NCBI RefSeq assembly: GCF_004801285.1
Contig: NZ_SSNY01000015.1
Coordinates: 1-64,000, forward strand
Source of the DNA: Ollibium composti
Lineage (GTDB): Bacteria; Pseudomonadota; Alphaproteobacteria; Rhizobiales; Rhizobiaceae
Direction of reading: 5' to 3'
Length of the DNA stretch: 64,000 nt
Part shown: piece after piece, positions 46,639-55,331 of the stretch
Numbering within the stretch: position 1 is the stretch's first letter
Layout: each line of letters starts with the position of its first letter
Made by a program: the position numbers and the translations under genes
The notes under the pieces: model-generated
What the model was told of the DNA's origin: nothing
Databases searched by the model: none
Seen by the model: the letters and a program-made list of their open reading frames with translations, nothing else

Positions 46639-48309
46639 TCACCGCTGGTGGACGACGCGGCCGTCAACGATGGTCAGGTCGGCGGTGATTCCGGCGATCC
46701 TGTCGGGCGTGCAGGTCAGCGGGTCGTCCGACAGGACCGCCAGGTCCGCGAGCCGCCCGACCGCGATGCTGCCCTTGTCGTCCTCCTCGAAGGTCAGCGC
46801 TGCGCCGCCGCGCGTCGCGCATTCGAGCGCTTCCGCGCGTGTCAGCGCCTGCTCGGGGGCGATTACCGCGCCATGCTTGTCGCGCCGGTTGACCGCGTGT
46901 CCGATCGAATGGAACAGGCTGAGCGGGGCATTGTCGCTGCCGAACGAGATGGGTACGCCCGCCTCGCGCAGCGAGCGCAGCGGCACGATCTCGCCGGCGC
47001 GCTCGCTGCCGAGTTTTTCGACCAGTTCGCTGCCGCGCTTGTAGATATAGGCGGTCAGATGCGTGGTCACGGCAAGACCGAGATCCGCGACCTGCCTGAC
47101 CTGGTCCGGTGTCAGGTTGACGATATGGCCGAGCACCCAGCGCTGCCCGGCGATCGGCGCGGTTTCGTTCACCTCGGCGAAGAGATCGAGCATGTTGGGC
47201 AGGATGCCGACGGCGCGGATGCCGTTGCGGGCGGCTTCGACCAGGACGGCCTTGAGGGCGTCGCGCGGCAGCGAGGAATCGTAGTGAAAGCCCGCCCAGC
47301 CGGTCTGCGGAAAGGCGGCGCTGCGAAGCGTGCGCTCGACGGAATTGTCGATCTCGCCATAGAGGCCTGCCATCCCGAGCCATTTGTCCCCGAGACCGCG
47401 GCCGGCCAGCCAATGGCCCCAGGATTTCAGCAGCGCCCGGCAATCGTCGGCGCTGGTGGAAGCCCATGCCGGGCTGAAAACCAGGGACGCCCGCACCGTC
47501 TGGCCCCCGGCCATGTTGACCTTCCGGTAAGCGTCGAGCACCTCGGCGGCGATGCCGTGGCCCTCGAACACGCTGGTCGTGCCGGCGCGGTTGTAGGCTC
47601 GCATCGAGGCGGCAAGCGCGGTGACGCGGTCGGCCGGCGCGAAATTCGGTGCGCGCCGCATCAGGCTGAGCTCAACGACGGGCATCTTGTTGGCTTCGAT
47701 GAAGACGCCGGTCGGCTCGCCGTTGCGCGGATCACGGCAGATTTCGATCGACGGTGCAGGCGGAACCGTCGCGGCGTCGATGCCGGCCAGCCGGAGCGCA
47801 GCGCTGTTGGCGATCGAAACCAGCGGCAGGTCCGAACGCCAGTAGCCCCATATCGAGCGGATGTAGACGGGATTGTCCGGCGCGGCGCGGTCGAGGTCGT
47901 GGCGGTCGGGGAAACGACCCTCGGCGATGCCGGCCAGCACATTCTCGTAACCCGGCGGCTTGCCGATCGGCATGGTGACGATCCATTCGCCGGGCTTCCG
48001 GGAACGCGCGATTTCGGCGATACGGCCGACGATGTCCTCGATCGAGCGGCAGTCCGCCAGCGAGGGCAGCAGGTCCTTCAACCCCTCCCGGTCCATGTGG
48101 GCGTGGCCGTCGACCAGACCCGGCACCACCGTCCGTCCCGCGAGGTCGATCGTTTCCGTCGCCGCCGTGGCGAGCGCCGAGATGGCCGCCGTCGAGCCAA
48201 GGGCGGCGATGCGCGCGCCCGACACGGCCAGCGCCTCGTGGCGGCCGTCGTCGCCGAGGACGTTGCCGTTGACGAGAACGAGCGTCGGATATGCGGATGC
48301 GCCGTTCAT
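46639..48309 (-). CDS. Amidohydrolase-superfamily enzyme (YtcJ/amidohydrolase-3 type)
   Basis: A 556-residue metal-dependent hydrolase. The N-terminal metal motif is VPGLVDGHAHMD (~62-73). Further ligands are likely in VFEGHG (~250), HIVNLTPDQ (~390) and ISFGSDNAPLSLF (~453-465). The C-terminal IAVGRLADLAVLSDDPL is the usual beta-sandwich closure. No signal peptide is visible, so it is cytoplasmic. It may open an N-acyl or cyclic derivative of the imported compound. It lies between the GntR gene and the formamidase-like gene on the same strand. Confidence 0.82.
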   Translation of the reverse strand: MNGASAYPTLVLVNGNVLGDDGRHEALAVSGARIAALGSTAAISALATAATETIDLAGRTVVPGLVDGHAHMDREGLKDLLPSLADCRSIEDIVGRIAEIARSRKPGEWIVTMPIGKPPGYENVLAGIAEGRFPDRHDLDRAAPDNPVYIRSIWGYWRSDLPLVSIANSAALRLAGIDAATVPPAPSIEICRDPRNGEPTGVFIEANKMPVVELSLMRRAPNFAPADRVTALAASMRAYNRAGTTSVFEGHGIAAEVLDAYRKVNMAGGQTVRASLVFSPAWASTSADDCRALLKSWGHWLAGRGLGDKWLGMAGLYGEIDNSVERTLRSAAFPQTGWAGFHYDSSLPRDALKAVLVEAARNGIRAVGILPNMLDLFAEVNETAPIAGQRWVLGHIVNLTPDQVRQVADLGLAVTTHLTAYIYKRGSELVEKLGSERAGEIVPLRSLREAGVPISFGSDNAPLSLFHSIGHAVNRRDKHGAVIAPEQALTRAEALECATRGGAALTFEEDDKGSIAVGRLADLAVLSDDPLTCTPDRIAGITADLTIVDGRVVHQR

Positions 48310-48392
48310 GATTGTCCGTTTTCCATGGATGTTTCCTGCCGTTGAAATCCGTCGTCGGGGCGGGTCGATTGCCGTGTTGCGCCGGGCAGCGC

Positions 48393-49127
48393 TTAGCCGT
48401 CGCGCGCGCTCGCGCCGTTGAAATCGGCGGCAACGAAGACCTGCCGGGTCAATTCGATATGCGCGCCGAGCAATTCGACCGCGCCGTCGATATCGTGGTT
48501 AAGCGCCGCGTTCATCAATTCGGTATGCGGCGCCAGTGCGAGCGCGCTGCACAATGCATGGAAGGCGGCGCTATCGCGCCATTTCTCGCCTCTCGTGGCC
48601 GAAAGGCCGGGCGCGATGGCGAGCACGCGGTGATGGCGGCGCAACTGGTCGCGAATCTGGATATAGAAGCGCATCAGCCAGGGCGACTTGCAGGCCGACA
48701 AGAGCGCCATGTGGAAGGCTTCGTGCCGCTCCTCCCAATCGGTGATGACCAGGTCTTCCGGCCGTTCGGTTGGCGGTGCGCAGCGCGACAGGCGGAAATG
48801 GGCGGCCACGAGTTTGGTTTCCCACGCCTCGTCGCCGTTTGCGATGGATGCGGCCAGCATCGGCAGTTCCACCAGCCGCCGGGCGGCGGTCAGGTCGCCC
48901 AATTCCTCCAACGATACCGGCGCGACCGTATAGCCCTTGTTGGCGCTGGACGTGACGAGATGTTCGGCCTCCAGCCGCGACAACGCTTCGCGCAGGGGCG
49001 TCCAGCCGATGCCGTAGGCTTCGCGCATGGCACCCAGCTTCAGCGGGACGCCGGGCTTCAGTCGTGTTTCGAGAATCTCCTGCCGCAGCGTTCGGTAGGC
49101 GAACTCCGTCTTTGTGATCTCGTCCAT
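48393..49127 (-). CDS. GntR-family regulator (FCD type)
   Basis: A 244-residue regulator. The winged helix-turn-helix is at ~residues 8-72 (AMREAYGIGWTPLREALSRL) and a helical effector domain at ~85-225, with WEERHEAFHMALL and GAHIELTRQVF. The ATG at 49127 has AAGGGA upstream. It is divergent from kynU and cotranscribed with the amidohydrolase and formamidase-like genes. The AT-rich palindromes at 49150-49217 are its likely sites. Confidence 0.85.
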   Translation of the reverse strand: MDEITKTEFAYRTLRQEILETRLKPGVPLKLGAMREAYGIGWTPLREALSRLEAEHLVTSSANKGYTVAPVSLEELGDLTAARRLVELPMLAASIANGDEAWETKLVAAHFRLSRCAPPTERPEDLVITDWEERHEAFHMALLSACKSPWLMRFYIQIRDQLRRHHRVLAIAPGLSATRGEKWRDSAAFHALCSALALAPHTELMNAALNHDIDGAVELLGAHIELTRQVFVAADFNGASARDG

Positions 49128-49149
49128 TTGGGTCCCTTGCTCTTTCGAT

Positions 49150-49221
49150 TTTATATATAATTCCCCTTGAGAAGCAAGGTTATATATATCTATTGACATC
49201 TTCGATATTACATCGAATGAT
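49150..49221. promoter_or_regulatory. Divergent promoter/operator region between gntR and kynU
   Basis: The region is strikingly AT-rich for this genome. It contains TTATATATAA (49151-49160, self-complementary), a second TTATATATAT copy (49180-49189), and an inverted repeat TTCGAT-ATTAC-ATCGAA (49201-49217). For kynU, TTGACA (49193-49198) is followed after 17 bp by AATGAT (49216-49221). The inverted repeat lies in the promoter spacer, as expected for a repressor site. Confidence 0.5.
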
Positions 49222-49268
49222 CGATGCAACCAAGCCACCCAGGTGGCCGTGGCCCACGGGGAAGCATC

Positions 49269-50531
49269 ATGACACCGGTAATCACCAACGCCGTAGGCGT
49301 TGCCCTGGATATCGCGCGCCGCGACGAATCCGATCCGCTCGCCCGTCTGAAGCAGCGTTTCCATCTTCCGGCCGGCATGGTCTATCTCGCCGGCAATTCG
49401 CTCGGACCGACGCCTGTTGCGGCCTTCGCCGACATGGAAGCCGCCATGCGCCGGGAATGGGCAGAAGGTCTCGTGCGCAGCTGGAACGACGCGGGCTGGT
49501 TCACACTGGCCGAGAGCCTCGGCGACCGCGTCGGCGCGCTGGCCGGTGCGGCCGCCGGACAGACGATGGTCTGCGATTCGGTGTCGGTGAACGTCTACAA
49601 GGCTCTGCAGGCGGGTCGCTCGCTGCGGCCGAAGCGTACCACGATCGTCGCCGAGGGCGGCAGCTTCCCGACCGACCTTTATGTCGCCGAGGGCGTCGTG
49701 GCGGGAGCGCCGGGCATGGAGCTGCTGCTCGAGGGCGTCGACGGCGCAAGGATCGAGGACCTCGTCGACGAGCGGACCGCCGTCGTGCTGGTGAACCACG
49801 TCGACTATCGGACCGGCGAACTGCGTGACATGGCCGCCATGACGCGCTTCATCCACGACAAGGGCGCGCTTGTCGTCTGGGATCTATGCCACAGCATCGG
49901 CGTCGTCCCGGTCGAGCTCGACCGCGCGGGTGCCGACCTGGCGGTGGGCTGCACCTACAAATATCTCAACTGCGGCCCCGGCGCGCCGGCCTTCATCTAT
50001 GCCGCCGCACGCCATCAGGCGACGTTGCGCCAGCCGCTTTCCGGCTGGTGGGGTCACGCCACGCCCTTCGCCTTCGAGCGCGGCTACCGGCCCGACAACG
50101 GCGCCCGCCGCCTGCTTTGCGGCACCCAGCCGATCCTGTCCATGCGTACCCTCGACGCCGGTCTCGCCGCCATCGAGGATGTCGACATGCATACCCTTCG
50201 CGCCAAGAGCATTGCCATCACCGACCTGTTCATGACGCTCGTGGAAGACGCCTGCCGGACCCACGGCGCGACGATCGTCACCCCGCGCGATCCGGCCCGG
50301 CGCGGCAGCCAGGTGTCGATCGCCTTCGAGCATGGCTATCCGGTGGTCCAGGCGTTGATGGCGCGCGGTGTCGTCGGAGACTTCCGCGCGCCGGACATGA
50401 TGCGCTTCGGCTTCTCGCCGGCCTATCTCAGCTATGCCGACGTGCATCGGGCTGCGTCCGCGTTCAACGCCGTGCTGGAGGGGGGCGACTGGCGCGACGC
50501 GCGCTTTACGGCGCGACGCGCCGTCACCTGA
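49269..50531 (+). CDS. kynU: Kynureninase
   Basis: A 420-residue PLP enzyme of the normal kynureninase length. It cleaves kynurenine to anthranilate and alanine, or hydroxykynurenine to 3-hydroxyanthranilate. The cofactor lysine is in VGCTYKYLNCGPGAPAFIY (~residues 229-247). WDLCHSIGVVPVEL (~206-219) and YLAGNSLGPTP (~residue 40-50) are diagnostic. The ATG at 49269 follows GGGGAAGC; an ATG at 49224 would add 15 non-conserved residues. It leads an operon with an amino-acid importer. No tryptophan dioxygenase is nearby, so kynurenine is probably taken up rather than made. Confidence 0.92.
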   Translation: MTPVITNAVGVALDIARRDESDPLARLKQRFHLPAGMVYLAGNSLGPTPVAAFADMEAAMRREWAEGLVRSWNDAGWFTLAESLGDRVGALAGAAAGQTMVCDSVSVNVYKALQAGRSLRPKRTTIVAEGGSFPTDLYVAEGVVAGAPGMELLLEGVDGARIEDLVDERTAVVLVNHVDYRTGELRDMAAMTRFIHDKGALVVWDLCHSIGVVPVELDRAGADLAVGCTYKYLNCGPGAPAFIYAAARHQATLRQPLSGWWGHATPFAFERGYRPDNGARRLLCGTQPILSMRTLDAGLAAIEDVDMHTLRAKSIAITDLFMTLVEDACRTHGATIVTPRDPARRGSQVSIAFEHGYPVVQALMARGVVGDFRAPDMMRFGFSPAYLSYADVHRAASAFNAVLEGGDWRDARFTARRAVT

Positions 50532-50534
50532 CGC

Positions 50535-50555
50535 CGGCCGCCGGGAGGGCGGCCG
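50535..50555 (+). promoter_or_regulatory. 8-bp GC hairpin between kynU and the binding-protein gene
   Basis: CGGCCGCC (50535-50542) pairs with GGCGGCCG (50548-50555) around GGGAG. It lies just after the kynU stop. Without a T-run it is probably a processing or stability element before the highly expressed binding-protein gene. Confidence 0.4.
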
Positions 50556-50609
50556 CAGCTGTAGGGATCTTTCAATCCGGGTGAAATGAAAGACAAGGGA
50601 GGAAATGCG

Positions 50610-51644
50610 ATGAACCATCTGCTCAGAAACGGTCTTGCGGGCGCCATGCTGATGGCGACCTGCGCGGGCTTTGCCATGCCGGCGCAGGCGGGCACCACCA
50701 TCGACGGCATCCGCCAGCGCGGCGAAACCGCCTGCGGCGTCAGCACCGGCATCGGCGGCTTCTCGATCGCCGACAGTTCGGGCCAGTGGACCGGCCTGAC
50801 CACCGATTTCTGCCGCGCGGTGTCGACCGCCATCCTGGGCGACGCCGCCAAGGAGAAGTTCGTGCCGCTCAGCCCGCAGCAGCGCTTTACCGCCCTGCAG
50901 TCCGGCGAGGTCGACATGCTGACCACCGTCGCCACCTGGACGCTGACGCGCGACGCTTCGCTCGGCCTGCTCTATGCCGGCGTCTATTTCTATGACGGCC
51001 AGGGCTTCCTGGTCCCCAAGTCGCTTGATCTCAAGAGCGCGCTCGACCTCGACGGCGCCAGCATCTGCACCGCCACCGGCACCACCAGCGAACTGAACAT
51101 GGCGGACTATTTCCGCGCCAACGGCAAGACGTTCACGCCGGTGGTGTTCGAATCCCAGCAGGAAGCGCGTGCCGCCTTCTTCAGCGGGCGCTGCCAGGCT
51201 TTTTCCGCAGACATGTCCTACCTGTCCTCGGTCCGCGCATCCGACGCGCCCAATCCGGACGACTGGCAGATCCTGCCGGAAATGATCTCCAAGGAGCCGC
51301 TCGGGCCGGTCGTCGGCCGCAACGATCTCGACTTCTTCACCGTCGCCAAGTGGACGCTGATGGCGCTGGTGGAGGCCGAGGAAAGGGGCGTCACCTCTGC
51401 CAATGTGGACGAGATGAAGGACAGCAAGGACCCCGGCATCCAGCGGCTGCTCGGCTCGTCGGGCGATATGGGCGAGAAGCTCGGCCTCGACGCCGCCTGG
51501 GCCTACCGCGTGATCAAGCGGGTCGGCAACTACGGCGAAATCTTCGACCGCAATGTCGGACCCGGGACGCCGTTGCGCATGGAGCGCAACGCCAACGCGC
51601 TGTGGACGCATGGCGGGCTGATGTACGCCCTGCCGATACGATGA
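50610..51644 (+). CDS. AapJ-like amino-acid ABC transporter binding protein
   Basis: A 344-residue family-3 binding protein with a signal peptide (~1-28, cleaved after AQA). GETACGVSTGIGGFSIADSS, LTTDFCRAVSTAILGD and the C-terminal LMYALPIR resemble AapJ of the rhizobial general amino-acid permease. GGAGG lies seven bases before the ATG at 50610. The operon begins with kynureninase, so kynurenine or a related aromatic amino acid is the expected ligand. Confidence 0.87.
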   Translation: MNHLLRNGLAGAMLMATCAGFAMPAQAGTTIDGIRQRGETACGVSTGIGGFSIADSSGQWTGLTTDFCRAVSTAILGDAAKEKFVPLSPQQRFTALQSGEVDMLTTVATWTLTRDASLGLLYAGVYFYDGQGFLVPKSLDLKSALDLDGASICTATGTTSELNMADYFRANGKTFTPVVFESQQEARAAFFSGRCQAFSADMSYLSSVRASDAPNPDDWQILPEMISKEPLGPVVGRNDLDFFTVAKWTLMALVEAEERGVTSANVDEMKDSKDPGIQRLLGSSGDMGEKLGLDAAWAYRVIKRVGNYGEIFDRNVGPGTPLRMERNANALWTHGGLMYALPIR

Positions 51645-51645
51645 G

Positions 51646-52821
51646 ATGAAGGCCGCCGCAGTCGAAACGGAGCGGCGTGCGGGAGGCTGGAACGAGCCGG
51701 CCTTCCGCGCTCTCGCCATTCAGGTGCTGGTGCTGGCCATCGTCGCCGGCGTCGTCGCCTTCCTTGGCCTCAACCTCGTCGGCAATCTCGAAGCGCGCTC
51801 GATCCGCACCGGATTCGGGTTCCTGTGGCAGGCGGCCAGTTTCGAGATCGGCCAGAGCTTCATCCCCTACAGCGCCGATGCCACATTTGGCACAGCGCTG
51901 CTGGTCGGCCTGCTCAACACGCTGGTGGTCGCGCTGCTCGGCGTCATCCTGTCGACCGTCGCCGGCACCTTCGTCGGCATCGCCAGCCTGTCGCGCAATC
52001 CGCTCGTCGCTCCCCTTGCGACGGGCTATGTCGAATTGGTCCGCAACGTCCCGCTGCTGTTGCAGCTCTATGTCTGGTACGCGGTGCTGACCCAGATGCT
52101 GCCGGCCGCTGCCGCGGCGCCGAAACTGCCGTTCGGCGTTTATTTGGCCAAGAGCGGCCTGCATTTCCCGATCCTGCATTCGGGTCTCTGGCTGGTGCTC
52201 GCCGCGCTTTTTGTCGGCATGGTCGCCGCCTTCGCCTATGGCCTTTTGGCGCGGCGTCGGGCCGATCGCTTCGGCGGCCCGCCGCCGCTCTGGCCACGAG
52301 CCCTGCTGCTTGCCGGGCTGCCGAGCCTCGCGTTCCTGTTCGTCGCCATGACGACGCCCTTCGACGTGCCGCGCCCCACCCGCTTTGGCTTCTCGGGCGG
52401 CGGCCAGGTATCTCCCGAACTGACGGCGCTGCTGATCGGCCTGTCGCTCTACAACGCCGCCTTCATCGCCGAGATCCTGCGCGCCGGCATCATGTCGGTC
52501 GATCGGGGGCAAGCGGAGGCCGCCGCGGCACTCGGCCTCAAGCGGGGCCAGACCATGCGGCTGGTCGTCATCCCGCAGGCATTGAAGGTCGCGGTGCCTC
52601 CGCTCGCCAACCAGTATCTCAATCTCGCCAAGAACACCTCGCTGGCGATTGCCATCGGCTATCCCGACCTGATGTCCATCGGCAATACGATCATCAACCA
52701 GACCGGCCAGGCGGTCGAGGTGATCGCCATCATGATGGCCGCGTACCTGGCGATTAGCCTGTCGATCTCCGCCTTCATGAACTGGTACAATGCGCGCGTG
52801 GCGCTGGTCGGTACACAATGA
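51646..52821 (+). CDS. AapQ-like ABC transporter permease
   Basis: A 391-residue permease with the long AapQ layout: an N-terminal helix (~25-47) and a large periplasmic part before the conserved core. YVELVRNVPLLLQLYVWYAV (~residues 127-146) and the EAA loop QAEAAAALGLKRGQTMRLVV (~residues 288-307) are visible. It starts 1 bp after the binding-protein stop. It pairs with the following AapM-like subunit, whose gene overlaps it. Confidence 0.88.
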   Translation: MKAAAVETERRAGGWNEPAFRALAIQVLVLAIVAGVVAFLGLNLVGNLEARSIRTGFGFLWQAASFEIGQSFIPYSADATFGTALLVGLLNTLVVALLGVILSTVAGTFVGIASLSRNPLVAPLATGYVELVRNVPLLLQLYVWYAVLTQMLPAAAAAPKLPFGVYLAKSGLHFPILHSGLWLVLAALFVGMVAAFAYGLLARRRADRFGGPPPLWPRALLLAGLPSLAFLFVAMTTPFDVPRPTRFGFSGGGQVSPELTALLIGLSLYNAAFIAEILRAGIMSVDRGQAEAAAALGLKRGQTMRLVVIPQALKVAVPPLANQYLNLAKNTSLAIAIGYPDLMSIGNTIINQTGQAVEVIAIMMAAYLAISLSISAFMNWYNARVALVGTQ

Positions 52822-53861
52822 ACGCCGCCGTTTCCGGATTGCGCTACAGGTTGTTCGGCAGCATCAGCAATTCGCTGCTGACGGTGGCGATGCTTGCCGC
52901 CTTCGTCATGCTGCTGCCGCCGCTGTTGCGCTGGGCCTTCTTCGACGCCACGTGGGCGGCCGCCTCTCCGGACGCCTGCCGCGCCAATGGCGGGGCCTGC
53001 TGGGCATTCATCCATGAGAAGTACCGGCTGATCCTGTTCGGCCGCTACCCTTATGAGGAGCAATGGCGGCCGCTTCTGGCGCTCGCGCTCGCCGTCGTCC
53101 TGGTGTTGGCGAGTTGCTCGCTGCGCTTCGGCTGGCGCATGGTGCTTGGAGGATGGCTGCTCGGCACGGCCATCATCCTCCTGCTGATGCGCGGCGGCAC
53201 ACTCGGCCTGGCGCCGGTGCCGACCGACCTGTGGGGCGGCCTGCCGCTGACGGTCCTGCTCGCCATCGGCGGCATCGTCTGTGCCTTTCCGCTCGCGGTG
53301 CTGCTGGCGCTCGGCCGCCGTTCGCGGCTGCCGGTGGTGAAATCGATCTGCGTCGCCACCATCGAGATGGTCCGCGGGGTGCCGCTGGTGAGCGTGCTGT
53401 TCATGGCGTCGTTCATGATACCGCTGTTCCTACCCGGCAGGCTGCAAGTCGACGCCCTGCTGCGCGCTCTGGCGGCGATCACGCTGTTCAGCGCCGCCTA
53501 TCTCGCCGAGGCCATCCGCGGCGGCCTGCAGGCCGTGTCCCCGGGCCAGGAGCAGGCGGCTGCGGCGCTCGGCCTCACCTACTGGCAGACATCGCTGCTG
53601 GTGGTGCTGCCACAGGCGCTGCGGCATGCCATTCCGGCGATCGCCAACCTGTTCATCGGCTTGTTCAAGGACACCTCGCTCGTCGGTATCGTGGGGTTGA
53701 CGGACCTGCTGCTCGCCGCGAAGCAGGCGCTGGCCGACCCGCAATGGCGGACCTTCATCGTCGAGGGTTACGTCTTCGTTGCCCTGATCTATGCGGCGTT
53801 CTGCTTTTTCATCTCGCGCTACAGCCGCGCGCTCGAGCGCAGGCTGCGGAATGAGCGGTAG
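52818..53861 (+). CDS. AapM-like ABC transporter permease
   Basis: A 347-residue permease. ATIEMVRGVPLVSVLFMASF (~179-198) and the EAA loop QEQAAAALGLTYWQTSLLVV (~248-267) are canonical. The ATG overlaps the aapQ-like stop by four bases. In aap operons the ATPase gene aapP follows; here the operon ends and no ATPase is present downstream. The subunit must use an ATPase encoded elsewhere. Confidence 0.88.
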   Translation: MNAAVSGLRYRLFGSISNSLLTVAMLAAFVMLLPPLLRWAFFDATWAAASPDACRANGGACWAFIHEKYRLILFGRYPYEEQWRPLLALALAVVLVLASCSLRFGWRMVLGGWLLGTAIILLLMRGGTLGLAPVPTDLWGGLPLTVLLAIGGIVCAFPLAVLLALGRRSRLPVVKSICVATIEMVRGVPLVSVLFMASFMIPLFLPGRLQVDALLRALAAITLFSAAYLAEAIRGGLQAVSPGQEQAAAALGLTYWQTSLLVVLPQALRHAIPAIANLFIGLFKDTSLVGIVGLTDLLLAAKQALADPQWRTFIVEGYVFVALIYAAFCFFISRYSRALERRLRNER

Positions 53862-53922
53862 ATCAGATAACGATGGAACTCTCGGACGATTGCCGATCGG
53901 TCAAGTAGGTCCTTGTGGTGGG

Positions 53923-54054
53923 TCAAATGCAGTGCGTCTGCATCTCGAAGTTCTGATTGCCCCAGATCAGACGGCTCTTGTCATCACAGGCTATGACGAA
54001 CCTTCCATAATCTATGTAGCTGCGAAGATGGCGAACCTTGCTATCGTCGCTCAT
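53923..54054 (-). CDS. Hypothetical small protein, doubtful
   Basis: A 43-residue frame starting MSDDSKVRHLRSYIDYGRF with a balanced, non-shadow-like composition (charged and aromatic residues, little Arg/Pro/Ala bias). No ribosome-binding site is obvious and no family was recognised. It could equally be a fragment of a gene belonging to the lost mobile element. Confidence 0.25.
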   Translation of the reverse strand: MSDDSKVRHLRSYIDYGRFVIACDDKSRLIWGNQNFEMQTHCI

Positions 54055-54115
54055 GCGTAGACGTCGATCTGGCTGAGACAGATCGCATGGGGGCGATTTC
54101 CTTCCCTCCCTATCC

Positions 54116-54577
54116 ATGATGCTCGCCGCCATCGCCGAGATCGCGCGCGTCATCGAACAGGCAGGCTGGCACCGGTCCTTCTCCGCCAGATTGACCGAGT
54201 TGGAAACCAGGCAGGACGGTCTCACCGCACGTCTGCAGGACATGCTTCCAGGCACGCCCAACATTCATCCGAATACAGCGGAGGCCTATCGCCGCAGGAT
54301 CGAACGGCTGACCGAAGTGCCTTCGCATCCTGACGATGCGCTCCAAGCCACCGACGCCATCCGTTGGATCATCGACTTCCTGATGGTCACTCCCGGCGAA
54401 AAGCAGGGTCGCTGCATAATCACCATTCAGGGCGAGCTTGGCACGATCCTCGACTGGGTCGGCCGCAGCGACAAACTCGGCTCCAAATCCGATCGAGGCC
54501 TGCCGGCGGCGCGGTCTGATCGGCGGCGGTACGACATTCTCGATTCCCGGTTGCTTACGAAGGTGGTGCTGTGTTAA
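54116..54577 (+). pseudogene. Large serine recombinase remnant (C-terminal part only)
   Basis: Residues ~1-121 resemble the end of large serine recombinases: a coiled-coil-like ELETRQDGLTARLQ, then NIHPNTAEAYRRRIERLTE, then ATDAIRWIIDFLMVTPG and IITIQGELGTILDWVGR. The catalytic N-terminal resolvase domain and the zinc region, several hundred residues, are absent. After ~residue 121 the frame runs into unrelated sequence. It marks a former integrated element next to the sugar-acid locus. Confidence 0.65.
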
Positions 54578-54580
54578 AAG

Positions 54581-54615
54581 CCTCCCATTGGTCCTATTGT
54601 TGGACCAATGGGAGG
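54581..54615. promoter_or_regulatory. 14-bp-arm inverted repeat overlapping the GntR ribosome-binding site
   Basis: CCTCCCATTGGTCC (54581-54594), a 7-nt spacer and GGACCAATGGGAGG (54602-54615) form perfect arms. The right arm contains the Shine-Dalgarno GGGAGG used by the TTG start at 54621. As DNA, TTGGTCC-N7-GGACCAA is a plausible GntR operator. As RNA, the hairpin would mask the ribosome-binding site. Confidence 0.7.
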
Positions 54616-54620
54616 TTGAC

Positions 54621-55331
54621 TTGGCCAGAACGAGCGCGGTCCAAAGCGTCGTCTCGACGTTGCGGAGCGAAATTCCGGAAAACTACAAGCCCGGCGACCT
54701 GCTCCAGAACGAGCGGGATATCGCCGAGCGGCTGGATGTGAGCCGCAATACGGTCCGCGAAGCTCTTATCCACCTGGAAGCGTTTGGCATAATCGAGAAG
54801 ACGCAGCGAGGCCCGCGCGTCTGTGCGCCCAATATCGGCGCCGTCTTCCATGTCATGGACCAGTATTTCGACCGCAGTCCGAAGACCTGTCAGGATCTTC
54901 TCGATTTTCGTCGCATCATCGATCTCGGCCTGCTTCCGCAGGCGCTGGAGAACGCGACGGAAGATGACCTGGCCCTGCTGGAGAAACATGTTTCGCGCAT
55001 GGAGCGGGCGCTCACGGCACGTGAGGCGGCCGAGGCCGACTATGCCTTCCACAACGAGATCGTCCGCGTTGCCGACAACCGCGTGGCGATGACGCTGTAC
55101 ACGGTGCTGACCCACACGCTCATCTTCTACATGGAGATCGGCAAGAACAGCCGCGAGAACAGCGAGCGCACGATAGAAGACCACCGCGCCATCGTCGCGG
55201 CACTCCGTTCGCGGAATCTTCCGGACGCGCTTCGCGCCCTTTCCAATCACTACGAATACAGCGAGCAGGCCGTGCGGGCGGTTCTGACCCGCAGCGCGAC
55301 GGCGGCCGAAACGCGGGATATGGCATCATGA
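54621..55331 (+). CDS. GntR-family regulator (FCD type) of the sugar-acid locus
   Basis: A 236-residue regulator starting at TTG 54621, five bases after GGGAGG; the frame is open upstream but no better start fits. The winged helix-turn-helix (~10-75) includes IAERLDVSRNTVREALIHLE and the FCD domain (~85-225) includes ADYAFHNEIVRVADN and TIEDHRAIVAAL. Its stop overlaps the next ATG (ATGA), so it is cotranscribed with the dehydrogenase and the whole TRAP operon. Autoregulation through the inverted repeat at 54581-54615 is likely. Confidence 0.85.
   Translation: MARTSAVQSVVSTLRSEIPENYKPGDLLQNERDIAERLDVSRNTVREALIHLEAFGIIEKTQRGPRVCAPNIGAVFHVMDQYFDRSPKTCQDLLDFRRIIDLGLLPQALENATEDDLALLEKHVSRMERALTAREAAEADYAFHNEIVRVADNRVAMTLYTVLTHTLIFYMEIGKNSRENSERTIEDHRAIVAALRSRNLPDALRALSNHYEYSEQAVRAVLTRSATAAETRDMAS

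Larger units (their letters stand above)
53862..54580. other. Degenerate junction region without an intact gene
   Basis: After the AapM-like stop the sequence has lower GC and no clear coding frame until 54116. It holds a 43-codon minus-strand frame (53923-54054) and the recombinase remnant (54116-54577). An ABC ATPase gene would be expected here from the order of aap operons, so deletion or replacement of that gene is plausible. Confidence 0.6.
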
